This document shows positions 4,344 to 12,034 of a DNA stretch of 13,921 nucleotides, piece by piece. The notes under the pieces are model-generated. The model was not told where the DNA came from and searched no databases. It saw only the letters and a program-made list of their open reading frames with translations. The stretch spans positions 1 to 13,921 of the forward strand of contig JAUVIY010000037.1 in NCBI GenBank assembly GCA_030592625.1, in the 5' to 3' direction. How positions within the stretch are numbered: position 1 is the first letter of the stretch; every line of letters starts with the position of its first letter. The stretch is from Spirochaeta sp. Its GTDB lineage: Bacteria > Spirochaetota > Spirochaetia > DSM-2461. The position numbers were made by a program, and so were the translations under genes.

Positions 4344-6998
4344 ATGACCAGGGACCAACTCCGGGTAGGTGATGAAACCTACGAGTATTACAGCATCGGC
4401 CGTTATGCCGACTTGGAGGGTCTGGATATCACGAGCCTTCCCGTTTCACTTAAGATTCTTCTTGAAAACCTGTTACGTAATCTGGAATCCGATGCCGTCA
4501 CAGCAGATGACGTCAAAGCACTGGCATCGTGGAAATCAGATGATATTCCCGGGAAAGATATCGCCTATCATCCTGCACGTGTGATTATGCAGGATTTCAC
4601 CGGAGTCCCGGCTGTTGTCGATCTGGCGGCGATGCGGGACGCTCTGACAGATGCCGGCGGCGACGGATCAAAAATCAATCCGCAGGTTCCTGTTGATCTT
4701 GTCATCGATCATTCGGTGATGGTGGATTATTTCGGAACTTCCGATGCTTTCGACCTCAATGTCATGCTGGAATTCAAAAGAAATCGGGAGCGATACCGCT
4801 TTCTGAAATGGGGTCAGGGAGCATTCGACAATTTCCGGGTGGTACCCCCGGGAACCGGTATTATCCACCAGGTGAACCTTGAATACCTGGCCAAGGTAGT
4901 CTGGACAAGAGAAGAAGACGGTTCGAAAATTGTCTATCCCGACACCGTCGTCGGAACGGACAGTCACACGACGATGATAAACGGCCTGGGTGTACTGGGC
5001 TGGGGAGTCGGAGGTATCGAAGCCGAAGCGGCCATGCTGGGACAGCCGGTTACCATGCTCATCCCCGAAGTCGTGGGGTTCCGACTGGACGGTGAACTGC
5101 CGGTGGAATGCACCGCCACGGATTTGGTCCTCAGGGTAGTAAAGATGCTTCGGGCCGAAGGAGTGGTGGGAAAATTCGTCGAATTCTTCGGTCCGGGACT
5201 CAATTCACTATCCCTCGCCGACCGGGCTACCATCAGTAATATGGCTCCCGAATATGGAGCCACCTGCGGCATTTTTCCAATCGATGATGAACTGTTGTCC
5301 TATCTTCGCCTCACCGGCCGGGAAGAGGGACATATTAATCTTGTTGAAGCCTATACCAAAGCTCAGGGCTTGTGGCGGGATGATGAGAATCCTGCCGACT
5401 ACAGCGACACTCTTGTTCTTGACATGAAAGATGTGGTTCCGGCCATGGCTGGTCCCCGCCGTCCCCAGGATCTGATTCCCCTGCCTGAAATCCCTGCGAA
5501 TTTCCGAAGTTCACTCAAAAACGTTTATGGTATCGAGGGCCCTAAGGCGAAAGCTTCCGCCCCGGTAGACGGTATGGATCACGAACTGACCCACGGGGAT
5601 GTGGCCATCGCGTCCATTACCAGCTGCACCAACACGTCCAACCCGGCGGTACTGGTGGCTGCCGGTCTGGTGGCCGGGAAAGCCCTGGAGAGAGGGATCA
5701 AGTCGAAACCCTGGGTGAAGACGTCATTTGCCCCGGGGAGCCAGGTTGTTACCGCCTATCTGGAGAAAGCCGGTTTATCGAAGGATCTCGATGCTCAAGG
5801 ATTCCAGTTGATCGGTTACGGCTGCGCCACATGCATCGGTAATTCCGGTCCACTGCCCCCCTCGGTGAAAAAGGCCATTGATGACGCCGATCTGGTAACG
5901 GTCAATGTCCTTTCCGGCAATCGAAACTTCGAAGGCCGGGTGAGTCCTGATTCCAAAGCCAGTTATCTGGCCTCCCCTCCCCTGGTTGTCGCCTACGCAT
6001 TGGCCGGTACGGTTCTTATCGATTTCGAAAACGATCCAATCGGTAAAGACGTCGCCGGTAATCCCGTATTTCTGAGTGATATCTGGCCGACTCCCGAAGA
6101 AATCGATGCGGCCCTTGGAGCCCACGTGACTCCGGAACTGTTCCGGAAAACCTATGCCGATGTCTTCACCGGTCCGAAACAATGGCAGGAACTGGATGCC
6201 CCGACCGGAGAACGTTACGACTGGCAGCCTGATAGTACCTACATTCGCAGACCACCTTTCTTCGACAGTTTTGTCGAATCAGGGAAAACCATGGCAGATA
6301 TCCATGATGCACGCTGTCTGGCCATACTTCCGGATTCAACAACAACCGACCACATATCTCCTGCAGGTACCATTCCCATCGACGGTCCGGCAGGATTGTA
6401 TCTTAAGTCCCACGGTGTGAATCATGAGGATTTCAACTCCTTCGGCAGCCGCCGTGGTAATCATGAAGTCATGATGCGGGGCACTTTCGCCAATATCAGA
6501 ATCAAGAATGCCATGGTCGCCGGAATCGAGGGTGGATATACTAAGGACCCTGAGGACGAGACGGTGAGCATTTTCGATGCCGCCATGGCCTGGGGTAAAA
6601 AAAATGTGCCGCTGGTGGTACTGGCCGGTAAGGAATATGGCACAGGTTCGTCCCGGGACTGGGCGGGAAAAGGCCCAATGCTTCAAGGCGTAAAAGTTGT
6701 CATTGCAGAGAGTTACGAACGGATCCATCGATCCAATCTTATCGGTATGGGTGTCTTGCCGCTGGAATTCGCTAACGGTGGTTCCGCAGACTTTCATGGT
6801 CTGGACGGTTACGAAGAATACACAATAACCGGTCTGGATAAACTGAAGCCTCGTGATCGTTTGACTGTCGCTGTAAAATCGGCCGACGGATCAGCGAAAG
6901 AGATACCTGTCCTCTGCCGTATCGATACAGCGATGGAAATGGATTACTGGAGAAGCGGCGGTATTCTCACCTATATGCTGAGGAAACTTCGGAACTGA
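4344..6998 (+). CDS. acnA: Aconitate hydratase, AcnA/IRP1 type
   Basis: AcnA interconverts citrate and isocitrate in the TCA cycle using a [4Fe-4S] cluster; it is a cytoplasmic monomer. The 884-residue product is full length for the AcnA/IRP1 class (about 890). The three cluster ligands are present as Cys428 (SCTNTSNP), Cys494 and Cys497 (GYGCATCIGNSG), in the same spacing as in E. coli AcnA. Also seen are VGTDSHTTMINGLGVLGWGVGG (start at 203) and, in the C-terminal swivel domain, GTGSSRDWAGKGP (Ser-Ser-Arg 769-771). The ATG at 4344 follows AAGAGG at the usual distance. It is the first gene of the run acnA-sucC-sucD-fumC-rubredoxin, behind a good promoter. AcnA enzymes are, from work in E. 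coli, more resistant to oxidative damage than AcnB. I see no defects. A methylcitrate-cycle paralogue (AcnD) is less likely given the neighbours. Confidence 0.97.
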   Translation: MTRDQLRVGDETYEYYSIGRYADLEGLDITSLPVSLKILLENLLRNLESDAVTADDVKALASWKSDDIPGKDIAYHPARVIMQDFTGVPAVVDLAAMRDALTDAGGDGSKINPQVPVDLVIDHSVMVDYFGTSDAFDLNVMLEFKRNRERYRFLKWGQGAFDNFRVVPPGTGIIHQVNLEYLAKVVWTREEDGSKIVYPDTVVGTDSHTTMINGLGVLGWGVGGIEAEAAMLGQPVTMLIPEVVGFRLDGELPVECTATDLVLRVVKMLRAEGVVGKFVEFFGPGLNSLSLADRATISNMAPEYGATCGIFPIDDELLSYLRLTGREEGHINLVEAYTKAQGLWRDDENPADYSDTLVLDMKDVVPAMAGPRRPQDLIPLPEIPANFRSSLKNVYGIEGPKAKASAPVDGMDHELTHGDVAIASITSCTNTSNPAVLVAAGLVAGKALERGIKSKPWVKTSFAPGSQVVTAYLEKAGLSKDLDAQGFQLIGYGCATCIGNSGPLPPSVKKAIDDADLVTVNVLSGNRNFEGRVSPDSKASYLASPPLVVAYALAGTVLIDFENDPIGKDVAGNPVFLSDIWPTPEEIDAALGAHVTPELFRKTYADVFTGPKQWQELDAPTGERYDWQPDSTYIRRPPFFDSFVESGKTMADIHDARCLAILPDSTTTDHISPAGTIPIDGPAGLYLKSHGVNHEDFNSFGSRRGNHEVMMRGTFANIRIKNAMVAGIEGGYTKDPEDETVSIFDAAMAWGKKNVPLVVLAGKEYGTGSSRDWAGKGPMLQGVKVVIAESYERIHRSNLIGMGVLPLEFANGGSADFHGLDGYEEYTITGLDKLKPRDRLTVAVKSADGSAKEIPVLCRIDTAMEMDYWRSGGILTYMLRKLRN

Positions 6999-7011
6999 TT
7001 ATTAAGGAGAC

Positions 7012-7059
7012 ATGATGCGATTCGATTACAATATTCAATATCGACATTTACAGGAATGA
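7012..7059 (+). CDS. Possible 15-codon leader ORF before sucC
   Basis: Between acnA and sucC, AAGGAG is followed 3 nt later by ATGATG and an open frame of 15 codons (MMRFDYNIQYRHLQE) that ends in TGA at 7057-7059. The only ribosome-binding site for sucC (AAGGCGG) begins right at that stop codon, so translation of the short ORF could be coupled to sucC initiation. The ribosome-binding site of the short ORF is stronger than that of sucC. It could also be a relic of a longer gene or chance. Confidence 0.3.
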   Translation: MMRFDYNIQYRHLQE

Positions 7060-7074
7060 AGGCGGAACCGACTC

Positions 7075-8211
7075 ATGAAAATCCATGAATACCAGGCACG
7101 GGACCTGTTCAGGCAGTACGGCATCCCGGTGAACGACTACAAACTGGTAAGAACACCTGAGGAAGCGAGAAGTGCTTCCGAGGGATGGAAGCAGGTGGTC
7201 GTCAAGGCTCAGGTACTCACCGGGGGTCGGGGCAAGGCCGGAGGGGTTAAGCTCGCCGACAATGCCTTGGAAGTCGAAACCAAGGCGGCTAAGATCCTGG
7301 GGATGGACATCAAGGGCTACACAGTTGAGAAGATTCTAGTCTGTGACGCCGCTCCTATAGCCAAAGAACATTACCTCGGCATGGTGCTGGATCGCTCCAG
7401 GCAGGGCATCACTCTGATGCTCACAGATCAGGGAGGTGTCGACATCGAGGAATTGGCGGTAAAAGATCCCGATGCCATCCACAAGATGACTCTCTACCCT
7501 CACCTGCCTATTGATGAAAAAGCTCTGGAGGCATTTCTCGGTAAAGCCATTCCCGGCGATTCCCAGCGAAAACAGGCTCTGGATGCCACCGAGGCTCTCT
7601 TCACACTGTTCCTGGCTACCGATGCCTCACTGGCGGAAATCAATCCCTACGCCCTGACTCCCGACGGAGAGATGATAGCTTTGGACGGGAAGATGAATTT
7701 TGATGACAGCGCCCTGTTCAAGCATCCTGAAATCGCCGCTTTAAAGAATCTCGAGGAAGACAGTGCCGACGAGTTTGAAGCCCGGGAAAAGAATCTGAGT
7801 TTCGTCAGTCTCGACGGGGACATCGGATGCGTGGTGAACGGCGCCGGTCTGGCCATGGCTACCCTGGACCTCATCAAACATTACGGCGGGAATCCGGCCA
7901 ATTTCCTGGATGTAGGCGGCAGTTCCAATCCCCAGAAGGTAGCTGACGCGCTGAATATCATTCTACGGAATCCGAAAGTGAAGGCCATTCTCATTAATAT
8001 CTTCGGGGGAATCACCCGATGCGATGACATTGCCAACGGCTTGCTGATGGCCCGGGAACAGCTGGACATAAATGTTCCGATGGTTATCAGGCTGGTAGGA
8101 ACCAATCAGAAAGAGGGTCGTGCCATACTGGAAAGCGCCGGTTTGAAGGCCGGTGACGACCTGGATGATGCTGTGAAATCTGTAATCGCCGTCGCCGGAG
8201 GTTCCGCATGA
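7075..8211 (+). CDS. sucC: Succinyl-CoA synthetase (ADP/GDP-forming) beta subunit
   Basis: SucC is the nucleotide- and succinate-binding subunit of succinate-CoA ligase, which interconverts succinyl-CoA + Pi + NDP and succinate + CoA + NTP; it pairs with SucD in the cytoplasm. The 378-residue product (E. coli 388) has the ATP-grasp N-terminus: [12 protein letters not shown], then [16 protein letters not shown] (44-59). The C-terminal CoA-ligase domain shows [19 protein letters not shown] (FGGITRCD 310-317) and [16 protein letters not shown] versus GTP preference cannot be read from these motifs. The ATG at 7075 follows a modest AAGGCGG site 12 nt upstream, and the gene lies 76 bp after acnA. 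Its stop overlaps the sucD start by 4 bp (ATGA), which indicates translational coupling of the two subunits. Confidence 0.97.
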   Translation: MKIHEYQARDLFRQYGIPVNDYKLVRTPEEARSASEGWKQVVVKAQVLTGGRGKAGGVKLADNALEVETKAAKILGMDIKGYTVEKILVCDAAPIAKEHYLGMVLDRSRQGITLMLTDQGGVDIEELAVKDPDAIHKMTLYPHLPIDEKALEAFLGKAIPGDSQRKQALDATEALFTLFLATDASLAEINPYALTPDGEMIALDGKMNFDDSALFKHPEIAALKNLEEDSADEFEAREKNLSFVSLDGDIGCVVNGAGLAMATLDLIKHYGGNPANFLDVGGSSNPQKVADALNIILRNPKVKAILINIFGGITRCDDIANGLLMAREQLDINVPMVIRLVGTNQKEGRAILESAGLKAGDDLDDAVKSVIAVAGGSA

Positions 8212-9077
8212 GTATACTGATCGATGAAAACACCAGGGTGATCGTTCAGGGAGCCACCGGACGGGACGGCTCCTTCCACTTACGCAGCATGAAGACTGAC
8301 GGCACGAAAATTGTCGCCGGAGTAACACCGGGAAAGGGGGGAGCCGATGTGGATGGTATTCCCGTCTTCAACAGCGTTGCCGAAGCTGAAAACGCAGGCG
8401 ACGCCGATGCCAGCGTCATTTTCGTCCCGGCTAAGTTCGCTTCAGAAGCGATGAAAGAAGCCTCTGACGCCGGTATTCCCCTCATCATCTGTATTACCGA
8501 AGGCGTGCCGGTCCTCGACATGGTGGAAATCTACCACCTGGTACGCTCCCGAGGTCAGGTTCTCATAGGACCCAACTCTCCGGGACTCATCTGTCCGGGA
8601 AAATGCAAAATCGGTATCATGCCGGCATCCATTCACAAGCCGGGCAAAGTCGGTGTCATCAGCCGATCGGGCACCCTCACCTATGAAGTCGTTCATGCCC
8701 TCACTCAGGCGGGGCTGGGTCAGTCCACATGCATCGGTATCGGTGGAGACTCCATCATCGGAACCGGCTACCTCGACCTCCTGGAACGATTCGAAGCCGA
8801 CGAGGGTACCGACGCCGTCGTACTTATTGGTGAAATCGGTGGTGATACGGAGGAGCGGGCCGCCGAGTTCATCAGGGCATCGATGCTGACTCCCGTGGTG
8901 GCTTTTATTTCCGGTCGATCCGCCCCGGAAGGCAAGAGAATGGGGCATGCCGGTGCGATTATCTCCGGCGGTCAGGGAACAGCAGAGGCAAAGGTGGCCG
9001 CTTTCAAAGCTGTCGGCGTTCCAGTTGCTGACACTCCCAATGCGATACCGGCGCTGATAGCGAACAGACGTGCGTGA
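8208..9077 (+). CDS. sucD: Succinyl-CoA synthetase alpha subunit
   Basis: SucD binds CoA and carries the histidine phosphorylated during catalysis. The 289-residue product matches the usual length. It has the CoA-binding Rossmann motif [12 protein letters not shown] (13-24), [32 protein letters not shown] and the active-site loop [18 protein letters not shown], with His247 as phosphohistidine. One deviation: the loop that reads GPNCPG in E. coli is GPNSPG here, so Ser124 replaces the cysteine that lies near the CoA thiol; other bacteria also vary at this site. The start overlaps the sucC stop (ATGA), fixing the start codon. A 134-bp gap containing a weak promoter-like pair separates it from fumC. 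No defects seen. Confidence 0.97.
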   Translation: MSILIDENTRVIVQGATGRDGSFHLRSMKTDGTKIVAGVTPGKGGADVDGIPVFNSVAEAENAGDADASVIFVPAKFASEAMKEASDAGIPLIICITEGVPVLDMVEIYHLVRSRGQVLIGPNSPGLICPGKCKIGIMPASIHKPGKVGVISRSGTLTYEVVHALTQAGLGQSTCIGIGGDSIIGTGYLDLLERFEADEGTDAVVLIGEIGGDTEERAAEFIRASMLTPVVAFISGRSAPEGKRMGHAGAIISGGQGTAEAKVAAFKAVGVPVADTPNAIPALIANRRA

Positions 9078-9099
9078 GATGCTGTCCGGAACCAGTATT

Positions 9100-9128
9100 T
9101 TGATGACCTCTGGCGCTACTCACATTAT
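9100..9128 (+). promoter_or_regulatory. Weak candidate internal promoter before fumC
   Basis: TTGATG (9100-9105) and CATTAT (9123-9128) are 17 bp apart, each 4 of 6 to consensus, within the 134-bp sucD-fumC gap. This might give extra transcription of fumC and rubredoxin. The match is only moderate. Confidence 0.25.
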
Positions 9129-9211
9129 TCTGTACGCTAATAAAGAGTGCTGGGTTGAGGGAGCCTCCCACGAACCTGCATCGTCATAATCGGCATTCAA
9201 GGAGATAAAAA

Positions 9212-10591
9212 ATGGGCTATAGAACAGAATCAGACTCAATGGGAGTAGTATCCCTGCCGGATGAATCGTGGTACGGCGCCCAAACCCAGCGGGCGGTTGA
9301 GAACTTCGGTGTCTCCCCATTCACCTTGCCCATATCCTTTCTCAAGGCCCTGGCTCTGATAAAGAAGGCTGCTGCAGTCACCAACAGAAATTTGGGTGGA
9401 ATTGATGCCGGGCTTGCCGATGCCATAGCCGACGCCGCCGACGAAGTCATCGCAGGAAAACTGAATGATGAGTTTCCCGTAGACATCTTTCAGACCGGAA
9501 GCGGTACCAGCACCAACATGAACATGAACGAAGTGCTGGCCAACCGGGCCAATGTCGCCCTTGGGGGAGAAAAGGGAACCCGCTCCCCGGTGCATCCCAA
9601 TGATCACGTCAATAAAGGTCAGTCCTCCAACGATGTCATACCTACAGCACTGCATATTGCCAACCGAACAGCTGCAGAAGTGTTAATTGAGGATCTGACA
9701 GTTCTCGAGACCGCTCTTGCTGTAAAGGAAAAGGAATTCGCCGATGTCATAAAGCTGGGACGTACCCATCTCCAGGATGCGGTTCCAATGACCCTCGGTC
9801 AGGAATTCGGCGCCTTCCGGGAACAGGTGAGCAAGGGTATACGTCGTATTTCCATCACATTCACCAACCTCGAAGAATTAGCTCTCGGCGGAACCGCCAT
9901 CGGCTCAGGTTTGAACTGTCCTGAAGGTTTCGCAGAAGGTGCCATATCCTATATATGCGATGCAACGAAAATTCCGTTTGTGGGAGCACCAAGTCGATTC
10001 GAGGCCATTGCCTGTCGGGATACCCAGGTGGAACTGATGGGGGCCGTGAACACAGTCGCAGTCTCCCTCGGAAAAATAGCGGACGATCTCAGGCTGCTTT
10101 CTTCAGGTCCTCGAGCAGGTCTGGGAGAAATCATCATTCCCGCCCTCCAGCCGGGCAGTTCAATCATGCCCGGAAAGGTGAATCCGGTTTTGCCGGAAAT
10201 GATGATACAGGCCGCCGCTTTCGCCCGTGGCCAGGCTCTTTCGGTGAGCATCGGCGGAACGAACGGCCCACTGCAATTGAACATGATGCATCCGATGATC
10301 GCCTGGTGTTCATTGAGGGCGATTGAAGTCCTGGGCGCCGCCGCCCGTGCCCTGGGAGAGCGCTGTATCGCCGGTATAAAGGCCGATGAGAAACGCGCCG
10401 GCGACTGGATCGAACAGTCCCTGGCCCTGGTAACCCCATTGGCCTTGAAGATCGGCTACGACAAAGCCGCCGAACTGGCTCATGAAGCCTATGTGTCCGG
10501 TAAAACGGTCAGAGAAGTGGTGAAGGATACCGGTATACTTCCTGATAAAGACGTGGACCGGCTTCTGGATCCCGGTTCAATGATTCGATAG
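9212..10591 (+). CDS. fumC: Fumarate hydratase, class II
   Basis: FumC interconverts fumarate and L-malate and acts as a homotetramer without an iron-sulfur cluster. The 459-residue product is full length for the class II family (E. coli 467). Motifs in order are SGTSTNMNMNEV, HPNDHVNKGQSSND, GRTHLQDAVP (His186, the catalytic-site histidine) and the flexible SS loop GSSIMPGKVNP (Ser316-Ser317, Lys322, Asn324). Aspartase shares this superfamily signature, but the overall sequence and the setting after acnA-sucCD favour fumarase. The ATG at 9212 follows AAGGAGA with good spacing. Class II fumarases are stable to oxygen and superoxide. The next gene, rubredoxin, starts 77 bp downstream with no terminator between. 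Confidence 0.96.
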   Translation: MGYRTESDSMGVVSLPDESWYGAQTQRAVENFGVSPFTLPISFLKALALIKKAAAVTNRNLGGIDAGLADAIADAADEVIAGKLNDEFPVDIFQTGSGTSTNMNMNEVLANRANVALGGEKGTRSPVHPNDHVNKGQSSNDVIPTALHIANRTAAEVLIEDLTVLETALAVKEKEFADVIKLGRTHLQDAVPMTLGQEFGAFREQVSKGIRRISITFTNLEELALGGTAIGSGLNCPEGFAEGAISYICDATKIPFVGAPSRFEAIACRDTQVELMGAVNTVAVSLGKIADDLRLLSSGPRAGLGEIIIPALQPGSSIMPGKVNPVLPEMMIQAAAFARGQALSVSIGGTNGPLQLNMMHPMIAWCSLRAIEVLGAAARALGERCIAGIKADEKRAGDWIEQSLALVTPLALKIGYDKAAELAHEAYVSGKTVREVVKDTGILPDKDVDRLLDPGSMIR

Positions 10592-10668
10592 CATTTACTT
10601 GCATTAAGTTTGAATCGGCTCAAAATATTCCATAGACTTTATGCCGGAGACCTCAGGGGGAAAGAATA

Positions 10669-10833
10669 ATGACCCGTTACGTATGTGATGTCTGCGGCTA
10701 CATTTACGATCCTTCGGAAGAGGATCCGGAGTTTCAGGTTGTAACCGAAACTCCCTGGGAACAGCTACCTGAAAACTGGATTTGTCCGGTTTGCGGCGCA
10801 CCGAAGGAACATTTTACACCTCTGGAGGACTAA
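10669..10833 (+). CDS. Rubredoxin
   Basis: The 54-residue product is a complete rubredoxin. It has the two iron-binding CxxCG knuckles CDVCGYIYDP (Cys6, Cys9) and CPVCGAPKEHF (Cys39, Cys42), with LPENW before the second and a conserved aromatic core. It should be a cytoplasmic one-electron carrier with a Fe(Cys)4 site. In anaerobes and microaerophiles such proteins commonly feed electrons to superoxide reductase, rubrerythrin or flavodiiron proteins. The middle segment (EDPEFQVVTETPWEQL) departs from the common GDPDxGIAPGTxFEDLP consensus: the PGT turn is not conserved and the loop is acidic. The ATG at 10669 follows an AGGGGG site. It is the last gene of the acnA-fumC run. No redox partner is in the window. 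Confidence 0.95.
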   Translation: MTRYVCDVCGYIYDPSEEDPEFQVVTETPWEQLPENWICPVCGAPKEHFTPLED

Positions 10834-10863
10834 AAAGACCTTTTTGGTAATTCTCTCTATATA

Positions 10864-10996
10864 GAGGTAATTTCAAAAATCGAGCATTTTTGAAATTACC
10901 CAGACCTTTAGAATACTTAATTTATTATATAATAATAAATTAAGTATTCGACCCCATAACGAGGTTCTTGCAAAATGGTAATTTTGAAAGAACCTC
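10864..10996 (+). mobile_element. 133-bp MITE-like palindromic element, copy 2
   Basis: This copy is in the same orientation as copy 1 (3562-3694), has the same length and differs at 5 positions (10901, 10917, 10943, 10958, 10970). It is flanked by TATA on both sides (10860-10863 and 10997-11000), a 4-bp duplication different from that of copy 1, which indicates an independent insertion. The three hairpins are at 10866-10900, 10911-10949 and 10961-10996. The changes at 10917 and 10943 are opposite each other in the 18-bp stem and restore pairing. It lies 30 bp after the rubredoxin stop codon and 87 bp before the MmcQ/YjbR-family gene. Confidence 0.85.
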
Positions 10997-11083
10997 TATA
11001 TATATTCCGACCGTGAGCCCGATGATGAATTTAAACAATACTTTACATAATGACTTATTTGCGTTCAGAGTAAGGATTAAAGC

Positions 11084-11434
11084 ATGAAATTATCTGAATT
11101 CCAGGACTATTGCATAAATTTCAAGGGGACTTCTGAAGGGTTTCCTTTTGATGAAACAACACTGGTCTATAAAGTTAAAGGTAAAATGTTTGCCCTTACC
11201 AATTTTGAGACATTTGAATTGGTAAGTGTAAAATGTGATCCAGAGGATGCCCTTGCTATTCGGGAGAAGTATGAGTCAGTTCTCCCGGGTTATTATTTAA
11301 ACAAGAACCATTGGAACAGCATTAAAATGGATGGTAAAATTCCCGATGAGCAGCTTAAAGAGTGGATTAAAGACTCATATGCTCTGGTTGTAAAGGGATT
11401 ACCTAAAAAAGTACAAGCTGAGCTATTGGAATAA
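11084..11434 (+). CDS. MmcQ/YjbR family protein
   Basis: The 116-residue product matches the MmcQ/YjbR (DUF419, CyaY-like fold) family in length and pattern. It has an N-terminal helix (LSEFQDYCINFKG), then FPFDETTLVYKVKGKMFAL (20-38), a central VSVKCDPEDALAIRE, the conserved LNKNHWN (72-78), and a C-terminal DEQLKEWIKDSYALVVKGLPKK. Members are small cytoplasmic proteins proposed to bind DNA; their role is not established, so none is given here. The ATG at 11084 follows AAGGA. The gene is visibly AT-richer than the operon on its left and cobO on its right and sits just downstream of a mobile element, which suggests it is a separate acquisition or an independently evolving single gene. Confidence 0.88.
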   Translation: MKLSEFQDYCINFKGTSEGFPFDETTLVYKVKGKMFALTNFETFELVSVKCDPEDALAIREKYESVLPGYYLNKNHWNSIKMDGKIPDEQLKEWIKDSYALVVKGLPKKVQAELLE

Positions 11435-11440
11435 TAGCAT

Positions 11441-11495
11441 TCCCAGAGACCTGAAAAAGCTTTTAACGTCATGGGATGGCCTTTTTCTTTTAAAC
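11441..11495 (+). terminator. Possible terminator after the MmcQ/YjbR gene
   Basis: CATTCCC and GGGATG can pair across a region that includes the palindrome AAAAGCTTTT, followed by GGCCTTTTTCTTTT. GAAAAAG/CTTTTTC offers an alternative 7-bp stem. The loop is large and the stem imperfect, so this is a weak call. Confidence 0.3.
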
Positions 11496-11511
11496 CTCGA
11501 ATAATAACTTT

Positions 11512-12021
11512 ATGACTGGATACCTGCAGGTATACACCGGCGACGGTAAGGGCAAGTCCACTGCCGCATTCGGATTGGCACTCCGGGCCAGGGGAGCAGG
11601 GCTCAATGTACAGCTGATTCAATTTATTAAGAACAAGGCCTATCCGGAAATCGCCATGCTGGAAGGCATGGGGGTGGCAGTCCGCCAGTTCGGGAGGGGC
11701 TTATTATTCGGCCGTCCTCCCGGAGAAGAGGATTTCGCCGCCGCACGGGAAGGCCTGGCCGCCGTTGAGAATGCTTTCGAAACCACAGAAACCGATGTAC
11801 TGATCCTCGACGAAATCAATGTTGCCCTGGAGCTGGGACTGGTGGAGGAAGAGGCTTTTCTCACTCTCATGGACAAACGACCCGCGGGTATGGAAGTGAT
11901 TTGCACCGGCCGCCGGGCCCCGGAGTTTCTCCTGGAATTGGCGGACCTGGTGACTGAGATGCGGGCTGTGAAGCATTACTTCCAGGCCGGAGTTCCGGCA
12001 AGAACGGGTATCGAGAAGTAA
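11512..12021 (+). CDS. cobO: Cob(I)yrinic acid a,c-diamide / cobalamin adenosyltransferase, CobO/BtuR type
   Basis: The enzyme transfers the adenosyl group of ATP to reduced corrinoids, giving adenosylcobalamin or its precursors. The 169-residue product starts with YLQVYTGDGKGKSTAAFGLALRARG, which contains the family's P-loop GDGKGKST (10-17). It continues with VQLIQFIKN, the Walker-B-like DVLILDEINVALELGL and VICTGRRAPEFLLELADLVTEM. It is slightly shorter than E. coli BtuR (196 residues) because it lacks the N-terminal extension, as many bacterial homologues do. The ATG at 11512 lacks a strong ribosome-binding site, but no better in-frame start is apparent. It is convergent, 13 bp from the end of a BtuCD-type importer, which supports a joint role in corrinoid salvage. 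I saw no cobalamin riboswitch upstream of it. Confidence 0.95.
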   Translation: MTGYLQVYTGDGKGKSTAAFGLALRARGAGLNVQLIQFIKNKAYPEIAMLEGMGVAVRQFGRGLLFGRPPGEEDFAAAREGLAAVENAFETTETDVLILDEINVALELGLVEEEAFLTLMDKRPAGMEVICTGRRAPEFLLELADLVTEMRAVKHYFQAGVPARTGIEK

Positions 12022-12034
12022 AGGCGTCATTACC

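Noticed and set aside
5775..6797. Long minus-strand open frames inside acnA (135 and 153 codons)
   Set aside because: They are antisense to a well-conserved gene, have no family motifs or ribosome-binding sites, and reflect codon bias of acnA.
8442..8948. 168-codon minus-strand open frame inside sucD
   Set aside because: It is fully antisense to sucD, whose motifs are intact; no recognisable domain.
10834..10850. AAAAAG-AC-CTTTTT after the rubredoxin stop as a terminator
   Set aside because: The stem is AT-rich with a loop too short to form as written; opening it leaves only 4 A-T pairs before the loop.
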